Source of the DNA: Nitrospirota bacterium
Lineage (GTDB): Bacteria; Nitrospirota; Thermodesulfovibrionia; UBA6902
Direction of reading: 5' to 3'
NCBI GenBank assembly: GCA_016214845.1
Contig: JACRMS010000032.1
Span: forward strand, 131,781 to 195,780
DNA length: 64,000 nucleotides
Part shown: positions 9,238 to 18,370 of the stretch, piece by piece
Layout: each line of letters opens with the position of its first letter
Position numbering within the stretch: the first letter of the stretch is position 1
Translations under genes and position numbers: made by a program
Notes under the pieces: generated by a model
Databases searched by the model: none
Told to the model about the DNA's origin: nothing
Seen by the model: only the letters and a program-made list of their open reading frames with translations

Positions 9238-9305
9238 AAAAATTCTGTTGCATTTAATGGCCTTAAAAATTACAATAAAGCAATTCCATTATTAGGGTTG
9301 CTCTT

Positions 9306-10169
9306 ATGACTCTCTTTAAAAAGATTGCTGACTATCTGCGGCTGATAAAATTCTCGCATTCCATCTTTGCGCTTCCTTTCGCGTTTACTTCAGCGATAAT
9401 TGCCGCGGGGGGCCTGCCGTCCCTTGATCAGATATTCTGGATCACGGTTGCGATGGTGAGCGGCCGGACCGGCGCGATGGGCATGAACAGGATAGTTGAC
9501 AAGAACATCGACGCGCTTAATCCGAGGACCAGAAACAGGGAGCTCCCAAGGGGGGTCATAAAAACATGGGAGGCCTTTATCTTTACTGCCATTGCGTTCG
9601 CCCTCCTGCTGCTTTCCGCTTACAAGCTTAATCCCCTCTGCTTCAAAATTTCGCCGCTGTTCCTCCTGGTGCTTTTTTCTTATTCATATACGAAAAGATT
9701 CACATGGCTTTGTCACATCGTCTTGGGAATCGCGCTTTCACTCGCCCCCCTGGGCGCGTGGATTGCCGTGAAGGGGACTTTCGACACAGAGATACTGCCG
9801 CTCTGTTTCGCGGTCATGTTCTGGGTCGCGGGCTTTGACGCGCTTTACGGCCTGCAGGACATTGACTTCGACAAAACACACGGCATCTATTCCATCCCGA
9901 GCATCTTCGGCGTAAACGCCTCGCTCTGGACTGCGCGCGTATTCCATATAATCACCATAGGGCTGCTGTTAAGCCTGATACCTATTTTTAAATTGAACGG
10001 TTTTTATTTATTCGGGGTTTTACTGGCCACAGGGCTTCTGCTTTATGAGCATTCACTCGTTAAGCCCCATGACTTAAGCAAGCTCAACATCGCCTTTTTC
10101 AATATGAACGGCTACATAAGCGTCACGGTCTTTGTCTCCACCCTGTTTAATTACGTGATACCTTTATAG
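9306..10169 (+). CDS. UbiA-family polyprenyltransferase, probably MqnP type
   Basis: A 287-aa integral membrane enzyme that attaches a polyprenyl chain to an aromatic ring. The two Asp-rich Mg-diphosphate motifs are NRIVDKNID (61-69) and DALYGLQDIDFDKTHGI (around 178-195), with about eight hydrophobic helices between and after. The window also encodes MqnE and MqnC and no ubiquinone genes, so the likely substrate is the naphthoate intermediate of the futalosine route (MqnP); UbiA on 4-hydroxybenzoate is the alternative. Start ATG 9306 follows an AGGG at suitable distance. Confidence 0.88.
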   Translation: MTLFKKIADYLRLIKFSHSIFALPFAFTSAIIAAGGLPSLDQIFWITVAMVSGRTGAMGMNRIVDKNIDALNPRTRNRELPRGVIKTWEAFIFTAIAFALLLLSAYKLNPLCFKISPLFLLVLFSYSYTKRFTWLCHIVLGIALSLAPLGAWIAVKGTFDTEILPLCFAVMFWVAGFDALYGLQDIDFDKTHGIYSIPSIFGVNASLWTARVFHIITIGLLLSLIPIFKLNGFYLFGVLLATGLLLYEHSLVKPHDLSKLNIAFFNMNGYISVTVFVSTLFNYVIPL

Positions 10170-10213
10170 CCTGTTATGCTCTTTGCCCTATGCTTTTTCT
10201 TAAAGGAAGCGAA

Positions 10214-11206
10214 ATGAAAACGAAGAACCTGATACTTCTCATTTGTCTTTTTTTACTGTCAACAATTTCCGTAAACAAGGTCTCGGCCCAGCCTTTGCCC
10301 AAACGTGTTTATATAACCAACGTCGGCAACAATACGGTCTCGGTCCTTGACACATTAAAGAATGAAGTAGCGATGACCCTGAGAGTCGGCGTATGGCCTT
10401 CCGGTGTAGCTATCGATCAAAATACCGGCCGGATGTATGTCGTCAATTCAAATCCCGGCGACAGCAGCATCTCCGTTATCGGTTTAAACAGTAATTCGGT
10501 GCTGTCAACGATAAAGGTAAGCAGCAGCCCCATGCATATAGTAATTGATTCCGCTGCAAGGCTTGCATATGTGACCCATCCCGAAAACAAGGAGCGGATT
10601 ATTTCGATAATAGATCTTGAGAAAAACACAGTTGCCGGGAAAATAAAGGTTGGTATGGGCGCCTTTGACGCGGGCATTATCGGTGATAAGCTTTATGTCA
10701 GCAATTCAGGCGATAAAACGGTTTCGGTCATCAGTACACAAAGCAGGACAGTAACAAAAACTATAAAGGTCAATGAGACGCCGCTCGGCGTAGCCGCAAA
10801 CCCTGTCAACCGGAAGGTGTACGTGGCCAATCACGGCAAAAATACAGTTACCGTCATCGATGCCGGAGAAGACAGGGTCTCAGCAACCATAGAGGTTGAT
10901 AAGAAGCCCTGGCACATAGGAATTGATCCATCAAGGAACATGGCCTATGTTACCAACAGAGGCTCTAACACCGTTTCGGTCATAGACACCGCAGCTAATA
11001 AAGTCATAGATACAATCAGGGTGGGCAGGGAGCCGATCGGCATAGCTATAGACAGCAATAAAAATAAAGCATACGTGGTCAACCATGCGGACAGCAGCGT
11101 ATCAATAATCTACATGAGGACCAATGAAGTTACCGGCACGGTAAAGCTTGGGCTTACCCCGAACAGCCCCTACTCCGGTTCCCCGTGGGGCGCTGCCGTG
11201 TTTTAA
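10214..11206 (+). CDS. Exported YncE-like beta-propeller protein
   Basis: A 330-aa protein with a signal peptide (MKTKNLILLICLFLLSTISV, cleavage near VSAQP). About seven 42-residue repeats follow the pattern VYVTN..NTVSVIDT..N.V..TI.VG..P.GIAI. This is the YNCE-like seven-bladed propeller fold common in periplasmic and surface proteins. Start ATG 10214 has AAGGAAG upstream; the longer in-frame start at 10190 lies in a micro-repeat. Function is unknown, probably binding or scaffolding. Confidence 0.85.
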   Translation: MKTKNLILLICLFLLSTISVNKVSAQPLPKRVYITNVGNNTVSVLDTLKNEVAMTLRVGVWPSGVAIDQNTGRMYVVNSNPGDSSISVIGLNSNSVLSTIKVSSSPMHIVIDSAARLAYVTHPENKERIISIIDLEKNTVAGKIKVGMGAFDAGIIGDKLYVSNSGDKTVSVISTQSRTVTKTIKVNETPLGVAANPVNRKVYVANHGKNTVTVIDAGEDRVSATIEVDKKPWHIGIDPSRNMAYVTNRGSNTVSVIDTAANKVIDTIRVGREPIGIAIDSNKNKAYVVNHADSSVSIIYMRTNEVTGTVKLGLTPNSPYSGSPWGAAVF

Positions 11207-11340
11207 ATCATCCGCAGATGACGCAGATGACCGCAGATTTAAAAAATTTGATTAACTTATTCCTTGCTTTGCTCCAGAAACGTATGTCTGCCATTATACC
11301 GTGACCGGACGAGATTAATCTGTGTAAATCTGTGGATGAT
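11207..11340. repeat. Repeat family C, best-preserved copy
   Basis: Left arm contains ATCCGCAGATGACGCAGATG, right arm TAATCTGTGTAAATCTGTGG, about 90 bp apart. It fills the convergent spacer between the propeller gene and lptG and could act as a bidirectional stem. Confidence 0.7.
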
Positions 11341-11342
11341 AT

Positions 11343-12413
11343 TCAATCTCTGATTCTAAGATACAAAACACTGCCTGTTATGCCGAAGACGATCAGCCCG
11401 ATCCACGGGGCAAACCAGGCGGGCAGGGCGCCTGTGTTGCCGAGCGCTATGCTGACGGAATAGATCAGCCAGTAGGCCACGCTTACAAGTACCCCTATGC
11501 CGGCGGCCTTGATGCCTCCGCCCAGTCTTGAGTTTAAAGCGAGGGCCACGCCAAAGAGGACCATGATAAAATTTATCGCGGGATAGGAAAGTTTTTCATA
11601 GAGGCGCACTGCGTATCTCAGGTTTTTAAATCCGGCCCTCTCAAGCCTCGTGTAATAAGAGTAAAGCTCGGCAAAATTCATCTCCGCGGGTTTTTTCATT
11701 TCATCGTCGAACATTTTGGGCTCCTCGATCGCGGAGGATATGAGAGAATCATATTTCCTTGACGTGTTGGCGGTGAAATCAAAGACGGTCACGTTTTTTA
11801 GTTTCCATACCCCGTCTTCCCACACAGCCTCCGCGGCTTCGGTCCTCTTTTCCAGAACAAAAGAAGGATTAAAACTGAATATGCTCGTTTTTAAAATTTT
11901 ATTCTGGTCTGCAACAAAACCATCGATACGGACCAGGCTTTTATCAATGCCCTTCAGCCACAGGGCGCCTTCCCTGAAACTGATCCTGGGCGATTCTTTC
12001 AGGATCTTCACCTTCCTTATCCATGCCGCTTTTCTGGCAGCCGCAGGCACTGCCGTCTCGCCTAACAACAGGGCGAGCAGGCTGAAAATGACCCCGATTA
12101 AAAGAAAACCCGAAAAGAGTCTCTTCGTGCTGCACCCTGAGGCCTTGATGATCAAGACCTCTCTCCATTTTGAGGCCATTCCGATAGTCATGAGGACGGA
12201 GAAAAGAGAGGCAAACGGAAGGGCATACAACATAACGCCCGGGGCCTGCAATAAGAAATACTGGCCTATCAGGTGAGCAGGGGCCTTGTGGGTGTAGAAC
12301 TCGTTTATCTTGTCAAAAAACTCGGCAACGATCGCGATACTCGTAAAACTCAGAAGGAGAATTACCAGATACCGGATGAATTCTTTTAAAAAGTATTTCC
12401 TTAGAATTTTCAT
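11343..12413 (-). CDS. lptG: LPS export ABC transporter permease LptG
   Basis: A 356-aa inner-membrane subunit of the LptB2FG complex, which extracts lipopolysaccharide and drives it across the periplasmic bridge. It has N-terminal helices (MKILRKYFLKEFIRYLVILL), a coupling segment, a large periplasmic beta-jellyroll domain in the middle and three C-terminal helices. Start ATG 12413 lies 5 bp after the lptF stop, so the pair is co-translated. The C-terminal YPAINFIMVLFGVALALNSR segment is typical of YjgP/YjgQ proteins. Confidence 0.88.
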   Translation of the reverse strand: MKILRKYFLKEFIRYLVILLLSFTSIAIVAEFFDKINEFYTHKAPAHLIGQYFLLQAPGVMLYALPFASLFSVLMTIGMASKWREVLIIKASGCSTKRLFSGFLLIGVIFSLLALLLGETAVPAAARKAAWIRKVKILKESPRISFREGALWLKGIDKSLVRIDGFVADQNKILKTSIFSFNPSFVLEKRTEAAEAVWEDGVWKLKNVTVFDFTANTSRKYDSLISSAIEEPKMFDDEMKKPAEMNFAELYSYYTRLERAGFKNLRYAVRLYEKLSYPAINFIMVLFGVALALNSRLGGGIKAAGIGVLVSVAYWLIYSVSIALGNTGALPAWFAPWIGLIVFGITGSVLYLRIRD

Positions 12414-12418
12414 GATGC

Positions 12419-13498
12419 CTAAAATTTCCTGATCGGCTTGTCCATATATGCCCTGTAAAAAAACAGCACCGTAAGGGCGCTGAAAAAAACGTTGGGGGCC
12501 CATTCTCCCACAAAAGCAGGAAGCTTCCCGGCCTTCACAAAAGATTCGCCCGTTATAAGAAGCAGGTAGTAAAGCATAAGCACCGACATGCTCATGGAAA
12601 AACCGCCGAGGCGGCCTACCTTTCCGATCCTGCCGGAGAGCGCCGGTCCGAGAATGCCGAAAATTATACAGGTAAACGGCAGCGCCAGCCTCCTGTGCAG
12701 TTCTATCGCCCACGAAGTTGAGCTTCCGCTTTCCTTCCAGAGCTTGCCGGTTTTTATCTCTTCGGGCTTTGCCTTGTCCATCGGATCTAACCCTGTCATA
12801 AGCACCAGATCAAAAGTTGAAAATATAATTTCCGATGAACTGTTCCCCGAGTATGTGTGTATCAGTCCTTTGTTCATGGTCAGTTTTATCTGGCCTTCAC
12901 CGGGATTAGAGGTCAATACGCCGTTCTCAGCGACGATCACTACAGGGTCTTTGAATGTTTTATCACCCTCCCTGTAGACAAAGATCCCCTTCAATTCGTC
13001 TTTACCGGGTATTCCCTTCACATAAATGACCGTGTCCTTGAATACATCGGAGAATGTCTCCTCCTCAAAGGTCATGGAGGCCTTTTTTACTATCGTCTCA
13101 TATAATGTCTTTTTAAATGCAAACATGCCGCGCGGCAATAAATAAATGCTGATGAATAAAAGGACCATGCAGGACAAGACCGAGAGGATAACGGCGGCCC
13201 TGGATATCCCCCAGAAACTCATGCCGCTTGCCTTTAATACAACTATTTCACTGTCAGCCGCCATTCTGCCGTATGTGAGAAAGACTGCCATGAGCAGCGA
13301 CATGGGGATGGAAAGCAATAAAAGCGAGGGCTGGATATACACAAATATCTTGACGATGTCCAGAATGTCCGCCCCTCTCCCCATGAAGAGCCTTGACAGC
13401 CTCACGAACTTTTCCATGAATAGTATCACCGAAAGGGAAAAGACTATGACGAGCAGGTTTACCAGGAGCTCTTTAAATATTTTTCTCTGAATAATCAT
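12419..13498 (-). CDS. lptF: LPS export ABC transporter permease LptF
   Basis: A 359-aa YjgP/YjgQ-family permease, partner of LptG. The start MIIQRKIFKELLVNLLVIVF and the LLSIPMSLLMAVFLTYGRMA helices are typical, as is the coupling segment SEIVVLKASGMS. A periplasmic domain and C-terminal helices (LPFTCIIFGILGPALSGR) follow. ATG 13498 matches the family start; the longer frame adds residues with no homology. It is transcribed first, with lptG 5 bp behind. The ATPase LptB is not in the window. Confidence 0.88.
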   Translation of the reverse strand: MIIQRKIFKELLVNLLVIVFSLSVILFMEKFVRLSRLFMGRGADILDIVKIFVYIQPSLLLLSIPMSLLMAVFLTYGRMAADSEIVVLKASGMSFWGISRAAVILSVLSCMVLLFISIYLLPRGMFAFKKTLYETIVKKASMTFEEETFSDVFKDTVIYVKGIPGKDELKGIFVYREGDKTFKDPVVIVAENGVLTSNPGEGQIKLTMNKGLIHTYSGNSSSEIIFSTFDLVLMTGLDPMDKAKPEEIKTGKLWKESGSSTSWAIELHRRLALPFTCIIFGILGPALSGRIGKVGRLGGFSMSMSVLMLYYLLLITGESFVKAGKLPAFVGEWAPNVFFSALTVLFFYRAYMDKPIRKF

Positions 13499-13614
13499 TT
13501 CTTGCGCCAAGCAGTGTTCTACGGAATTCAATTATAACAACTAATGAAACCAAAAGGTAGGCAGCCTGAGCCTCTCTCTTGTAATCTCCGGCCCGTGTAT
13601 GAGAGTATAAGAGC

Positions 13615-14379
13615 GTGATTGCGATCTCCCTTCAATCCGGAAGCAGCGGCAACTGTATTTACGTTGAGACAGGCGGCGTGAAGCTGCTGTTTGACGCCGG
13701 CATCTCCGGCATCGAGGCCTCCCGCAGGCTCGCCGCATTTGGACGCGATATCAGGGAAGTCGATGCCCTGATCATCTCACACGACCATTCCGACCACGCG
13801 CGTTACGCAGGTGTATATCAGAGGAAGTTCGGCCTGCCGGTCTTTATCACGCCGAAGACACTTGAAAAGGCAAATGAAAGAAACGGGTTGGGACGTCTGG
13901 ACAATATCAACTGCTTTCGATCAGGAGAAATACTTCATTTCAACGGTGTGTCCATTCAGACCATCCCCTGCCCTCACGACGGGGTTGACGGCGTGGCATT
14001 TGTTGTCGCCTCCAGCAAAAAACAATTAGGCATATTGACAGACCTCGGACATGTATTTAAGGACCTCGTTTCAGCAATGGCATCGCTTGATGCGGTCTTC
14101 ATTGAGAGCAATTATGACCCGGTGATGCTTGAAAGGGGGCCTTATCCCGCTTTTCTTAAAAGAAGGATACGGGGATTTCAGGGACACCTCTCCAATGCCG
14201 AAGCTGCTGAACTGCTTCTTCAGTCCGGCAGCCGCCTGAAATGGGCCTGCCTTGCCCATATCTCCGAGAACAACAACACTCCTGCCACAGCCCTCAGGAC
14301 ACACCAGAAAATTGTGGGTGAACGCCTAACCTTATACACCGCAAGCCGCTACAAGGCAACAGGGATATTCAGTTTGTAG
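13615..14379 (+). CDS. Metallo-beta-lactamase-fold hydrolase, YycJ/WalJ type
   Basis: A 254-aa cytoplasmic MBL-fold protein. The N-terminus MIAISLQSGSSGNCIYVE is typical of the YycJ group, followed by the metal-binding ALIISHDHSDHARYAG (HxHxDH) and further His/Asp positions at TDLGHV and FQGHLSN. This group is thought to be a nuclease-type hydrolase. The start is GTG 13615, with weak ribosome-site signal. It is divergent from lptF. Confidence 0.85.
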   Translation: MIAISLQSGSSGNCIYVETGGVKLLFDAGISGIEASRRLAAFGRDIREVDALIISHDHSDHARYAGVYQRKFGLPVFITPKTLEKANERNGLGRLDNINCFRSGEILHFNGVSIQTIPCPHDGVDGVAFVVASSKKQLGILTDLGHVFKDLVSAMASLDAVFIESNYDPVMLERGPYPAFLKRRIRGFQGHLSNAEAAELLLQSGSRLKWACLAHISENNNTPATALRTHQKIVGERLTLYTASRYKATGIFSL

Positions 14380-14421
14380 TTTTACAATCAGCGATTTTCT
14401 TGTTCGATCTGCTTGAATGGT

Positions 14422-15156
14422 TTAGACGATCACAACCGAGTCTTTGGAGCCTTCATCATTGCGGACGAACCTGTCGGCATACCAGTCATTCTCCCAGCGC
14501 TGGCCGTCGATAAGATATTTAAATCTGTATCTTCTCTTGCAGAACAGCTCCAGGGTTATGACAAAGTCTCCGTTGTCGAGCCTGGTCATGGGCGACTTTG
14601 AAGCGTCCCAGTTATTAAACTCTCCCGCAAGCGCGACATTCTGTGAATTCTTTGCCATCTCCTTCAGCAGCCTGAAGGTGACCTTGCACTTTTTGCCGTC
14701 CCCGTTATACTGTTTTATAAAGCCCAATTTGTTCGGCAGCAGTAAAGCCTTCTTGTTTTTCTTTTCGGCTTCCTTATGGATCTTATATTCCCAGTCACAG
14801 TTGTACATATCGATCTCCGGGACATTTGAGGCGGAGAAGATCTTTGCCAGCGCTTCTTCCTGAACTGCCTTATCTTTCATCCTGAACTTGACCCCCGCGG
14901 AACATCTTTTCCCGTCCTGGTTCTTCCATAAAACATCGCCGGACAGTGAAACAGAGTCCCCTTTGCCCGGGAGGCCGATGAGCAGCTCCAGGTTTTCGTA
15001 CATAATGAACTTGAAATCATCCGCATCCAGACCGAGGCCTTCGCATGAAATATTTGTCGTTACCCCGGTGGCGTAATCCGTGGCGCCGTATGTGGGCCTG
15101 AATATTACCCCGAGCTGCATGTCGAATCTCCTGAACTTTCTTTTGGTCTCTGGCAT
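14422..15156 (-). CDS. PilZ - CBM48 fusion protein
   Basis: A 244-aa soluble protein with two domains. Residues about 5-110 are PilZ-like (RKFRRFDMQLGVIF, then the NISCEGLGLDADD segment corresponding to the PilZ DxSxxG motif). Residues about 158-244 are CBM48/AMPK-beta-like (VALAGEFNNWDASKSPM, CKRRYRFKYLIDGQRWENDW). The PilZ part suggests c-di-GMP binding and the CBM48 part binding of alpha-glucan or an internal scaffold. The second PilZ motif reads NISCEG where the usual form is D/NxSxxG, so it is plausible. ATG 15156 has GGAGAAG upstream. A fusion of these two domains is unusual to me. Confidence 0.8.
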   Translation of the reverse strand: MPETKRKFRRFDMQLGVIFRPTYGATDYATGVTTNISCEGLGLDADDFKFIMYENLELLIGLPGKGDSVSLSGDVLWKNQDGKRCSAGVKFRMKDKAVQEEALAKIFSASNVPEIDMYNCDWEYKIHKEAEKKNKKALLLPNKLGFIKQYNGDGKKCKVTFRLLKEMAKNSQNVALAGEFNNWDASKSPMTRLDNGDFVITLELFCKRRYRFKYLIDGQRWENDWYADRFVRNDEGSKDSVVIV

Positions 15157-15207
15157 CGCTTCTCCGTGGTTAAATAGAAGACAGACATTCAGAAGACAGA
15201 AGCAAGA

Positions 15208-15348
15208 CTACAAACTCCTTGCAAAGCCGGCGATCATGGCTGCTATCTCATCTGCTTCTGCTGTTAATCTGTCAAAATCACTTCGTTCACAATAAAATAG
15301 TTTTAAAGAAATTTCAAGACATGTCATTACTTCATAGATTGTGCTTCT
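15208..15348 (-). pseudogene. C-terminal remnant of a four-helix-bundle protein
   Basis: An open stretch of 46 codons has no start and ends in TAG at 15208. It reads STIYEVMTCLEISLKLFYCE and then EADEIAAMIAGFARSL, which resembles the last helices of the four-helix-bundle (23S rRNA intervening-sequence type) family. The N-terminal part is replaced by a C/T homopolymer run and TCTGTCTTC micro-repeats. This looks like a gene broken by repeat insertion. Confidence 0.6.
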
Positions 15349-15406
15349 TCATTGTCCCCCCCCTTTTTTTTCTGTCTTCTGCCAGTCTGCCTTCTGTCTT
15401 CTCCTT

Positions 15407-15844
15407 TCAGATCGTCTGTATATATTCGTTGACCTCTGACCTGACCCGTGCCGCAACGTCCTTTGTCGCGTCGGACAGCGCCTTCATGTTTTCCCATTTA
15501 ATAGTGAAGACATAGTTGTAAATAAAATAATTTCTGAAGGACAGGTAGCCGGTCAATATCTGGAAAAGGTCCGGCGGCAGGATGCCGATCTCGCTGGATT
15601 TCCTGAGCACCTTTTCATGCCATTCAGGGGAATCCTGCACATCGAGTTTGTCAAAAAGCAGCATCTGCTTCAGGACCTTTTCAATGCCGCTGTATATATT
15701 TACGATAAAGGTCGCTATTGCCGCCTGCTCTGAAAACGTATACCCGGATTTTCCCGGCGAATAGATGGAAAAAAGTTCGCCGACAACCCTGTCTATGTTT
15801 GCGAATTCCTGCTCAAGGTATTTCTGAAGCTCATCTATTGTCAT
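15407..15844 (-). CDS. HepT-like (HEPN) protein
   Basis: A 145-aa mostly alpha-helical protein. The C-terminal LSFRNYFIYNYVFTIKW aligns with the HEPN RNase motif RNxxxHxY, but the His position is Tyr here. The active site may therefore be weakened, or this belongs to a HepT-like branch. No nucleotidyltransferase (MntA) partner is adjacent. ATG 15844 has AGGAGGG just upstream. Family assignment is moderate. Confidence 0.6.
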   Translation of the reverse strand: MTIDELQKYLEQEFANIDRVVGELFSIYSPGKSGYTFSEQAAIATFIVNIYSGIEKVLKQMLLFDKLDVQDSPEWHEKVLRKSSEIGILPPDLFQILTGYLSFRNYFIYNYVFTIKWENMKALSDATKDVAARVRSEVNEYIQTI

Positions 15845-15848
15845 ATTC

Positions 15849-15945
15849 CCTCCTAGACAAAGAAAAGTCCAAAGTAACAAAGGCACAGAGGCACAAAGGA
15901 ATGAGAAAGCTTTGCGCCTTTGCTTCTCTATGACTCTGGACCTTC
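15849..15945. repeat. AAAGGCACAGAGGC-type inverted micro-repeat
   Basis: Left arm AGTCCAAAGTAACAAAGGCA continues into GAGGCACAAAGG; the right arm holds the complementary GCGCCTTTGC and ACTCTGGACCTT. It fills the spacer between the HepT-like gene and UbiB. Confidence 0.55.
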
Positions 15946-15953
15946 TTTATTCA

Positions 15954-17666
15954 TTACAGCCTCCCAGATTTTATAATAGATATCAGCAGCCTTATTCCAA
16001 GCAGAAAGGCCACTAAAAATCCTATGGCCCCGATTGTCGGCAGGCCGAAGATCCTGCCGCCGATGTCCATATTGGATTGTATCAGCATTGACGAGCCCAC
16101 GATAATGGCCGCGACAACTATGCTGAATGCGAGCCGGTTGCTTGAACGGTCTATGTCCCGTATCAGTTTATCCATCCCCACCGGGTTGATATTGATGCCT
16201 ACCTCATCCCTGAGGGATTTTCTCAATAGCCTGTTTATCTGCTTCGGCGTATCAAACAGCAGGCGGCTCACGTCCGACAGGTTATCTTTTGCCTTCTCAA
16301 AAATGCCCTTTGGGCTCAGGCGTTTTTTTATCAGCTTTGCCGCGTAAGGGGCGGCGTATGTTATGGCATTGAAGCCGGGATCAAGCTGCCTGCCTATATT
16401 ATCAAGGATCATGATGGTTTTGTTTATCAGCATCAATTCCGATGGCACCCTGAGCCCGTGTTTTATGACGAGATGAGTGAACAGCTCCAGATATTCCGGG
16501 AAATTCACCTCAGAGATCGTGAGGTCATAAAGGGGCTCTACGATATCAACGAGGTCTCTCTTCAGCGCCCTTTTGAATTCATCAAGGTCTACATCACCCG
16601 CCACCAGCCCCATGTCAATGTATATATCAATGAGGGCGTCAAACTTCCTGTTGTAAAGCGCAAGAAACGCCCCGGCGATGTTCTCCATCATGTCCGGCGT
16701 AAGCCGCCCGACTATTCCAAAATCAATAAGCCCTATCTTGCCGTCCTGCATAACAAAGATGTTCCCGGGGTGCGGGTCGGCATGAAAGAATCCGTCTTCA
16801 AATATCATCTTGAAGTAGGCGGCAACCCCCTTACGGGCCACTTCCAGCCTGTCAATGCCAAGCGCGTCAATCCCCGGCAGATCATCTATCCTCACGCCTT
16901 CAAACCTTTCCATTACGATCACTTTTTCGGTTGACAGATGGGAGTAAATTGTGGGGATGCAAATATCAGGGACTTCCGCAAAGTTCCTTTTGAACCTCTG
17001 GGCGTTTTTCGCCTCGGCAAAAAAATCCAGCTCCTTTTTAACTGTCTTTGAAAACTCGTTCACTATCCCCTCGGGATCAAAGAGCCTGCTTTCAGGGATA
17101 TATTTGATCATGAGGCGCGCTATGACATTAAGGATGGTCACGTCATTGTCTATGATTTCACTGATGTCAGGCCTCTGCACCTTGATGATCACTTTCTCGC
17201 CGGTCTTGAGGACCGCGTTATGGACCTGCGCGATGGAGGCGGCAGCAATGGGAATATCTTCAAAATCCAGAAATACGTCATTGAGAGAAATATTGAGTTC
17301 GGACTCTATGATCTGGATTGCATGTTCCGGGGCAAAAGGCGGGACCTTGTCCTGGAGCTTTTTAAATTCATCCGCGTATTCTGTTGTTATCAGGTCAGGC
17401 CTGGAGGAAAGGATCTGCGCCAGTTTTATAAACGAAGGGCCTAATTCGCTGAAGGCCATCCTCAGTCTTTCAGGGATGGTGTGCTTCTCAAGTTTTTCCC
17501 AGCGCCTGAGGATCTTTAATTTTAAACTCAGGGGGAAGAACCGCTGGAGATTTACCTGCTCAATAAACTGTCCGAACCCGTGCTTGAGGAAAACATTGAC
17601 TATATGCCTTATGCGCTTTATATTTTTATACGTCTGCCAGTATCTGAGAAGTTTTGTTATTGGCAT
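15954..17666 (-). CDS. UbiB/ADCK-family atypical kinase (AarF)
   Basis: A 570-aa protein kinase-like ATPase of the UbiB/COQ8 family, linked to isoprenoid quinone synthesis. Visible are an A-rich loop IAAASIAQVH (AAAS at 141-144), the Lys in VIIKVQRP (Lys162), FFHADPHPGN (catalytic loop) and LIDFGIVG (DFG). Two C-terminal transmembrane helices end the protein. The diagnostic KxGQ motif reads FIKLAQIL (81-84), so the Gly is replaced by Ala. A menaquinone context fits the genome. ATG 17666 is the family-like start. Confidence 0.88.
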   Translation of the reverse strand: MPITKLLRYWQTYKNIKRIRHIVNVFLKHGFGQFIEQVNLQRFFPLSLKLKILRRWEKLEKHTIPERLRMAFSELGPSFIKLAQILSSRPDLITTEYADEFKKLQDKVPPFAPEHAIQIIESELNISLNDVFLDFEDIPIAAASIAQVHNAVLKTGEKVIIKVQRPDISEIIDNDVTILNVIARLMIKYIPESRLFDPEGIVNEFSKTVKKELDFFAEAKNAQRFKRNFAEVPDICIPTIYSHLSTEKVIVMERFEGVRIDDLPGIDALGIDRLEVARKGVAAYFKMIFEDGFFHADPHPGNIFVMQDGKIGLIDFGIVGRLTPDMMENIAGAFLALYNRKFDALIDIYIDMGLVAGDVDLDEFKRALKRDLVDIVEPLYDLTISEVNFPEYLELFTHLVIKHGLRVPSELMLINKTIMILDNIGRQLDPGFNAITYAAPYAAKLIKKRLSPKGIFEKAKDNLSDVSRLLFDTPKQINRLLRKSLRDEVGININPVGMDKLIRDIDRSSNRLAFSIVVAAIIVGSSMLIQSNMDIGGRIFGLPTIGAIGFLVAFLLGIRLLISIIKSGRL

Positions 17667-17728
17667 TTAATATTTTAAGATGAAAATTAAGTTAACAGCT
17701 TTCTTTATGTTGTTGAGAATCAGCAAAA

Positions 17729-17875
17729 TTATAACGCCTTTCTTTTTTTAATTATACCCTCAATTTCAGCCTTTGTCGCTATCATGAATTTATACTTCTC
17801 TCTTAATCCGCCCCGTATGTTACAGATGACGGATAACCTTTCAAATCTTCTGTATGCCAACTCAATGGATTTCAT
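17729..17875 (-). CDS. Possible 48-aa basic protein, unknown
   Basis: An open frame from ATG 17875 begins MKSIELAYRRFERLSVICNI, ends KKRKAL and is rich in Lys and Arg. The ribosome site is weak (GAAAGAC). I do not recognise it, and it could be a remnant of the broken genes upstream. Nothing else is seen in the surrounding 280-bp spacer. Confidence 0.25.
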   Translation of the reverse strand: MKSIELAYRRFERLSVICNIRGGLREKYKFMIATKAEIEGIIKKRKAL

Positions 17876-17947
17876 GATTTATTGTCTTTCATTTTCATAA
17901 ATTGCTTTTAATATGTTTGAATAATTACAGATACTCATTTTCCAGAT

Positions 17948-18370
17948 TTACGTTTTCCCTTGGGTCATCTCCAACCCCTGCCGATAAAGGAAAGGCACCC
18001 AGTAAACAGCTTTTCCATCCCGGATGATTTTCTTCCTAAACAACCCGATAGAGACAAGATCATCAGATATCCTTTTCCAATCTTTATCTAATATATTTCG
18101 CATAGCAGATTCAGTATATTCTGACTTGCCGCCAATAAACTTTTCTATATAATCCCAGAGATGAGGAAACTCTGCTTGTAAATATGTCTGCCGCTTTCTC
18201 GTTGAAAGCTCTTTCAACCCATATTGTAAAGCCAACTGGCCAATAACCCATTCGCATTCACCGTCAGTATTTGCCATGAAATCATCCTGCTGTCGTTGTT
18301 TTGCACGGCTTAGAAGGTCAATTACATCTCGCGGCGTAACAACACCTCTTCCATCAGCACACCGGTTGAA
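17948..18370 (-). pseudogene. C-terminal fragment of a P-loop ATPase (Sll1717-like)
   Basis: From about 18370 the frame reads DGRGVVTPRDVIDLLSRAKQ and continues through a winged-helix-like tail to YWVPFLYRQGLEMTQG. This resembles the C-terminus of Sll1717-family P-loop ATPases. The ATPase core is missing. An ATG at 18277 is internal to this stretch and not a real start. The upstream end runs straight into another broken gene in a different frame. Family naming is from memory of the C-terminal motif, so moderate. Confidence 0.55.
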
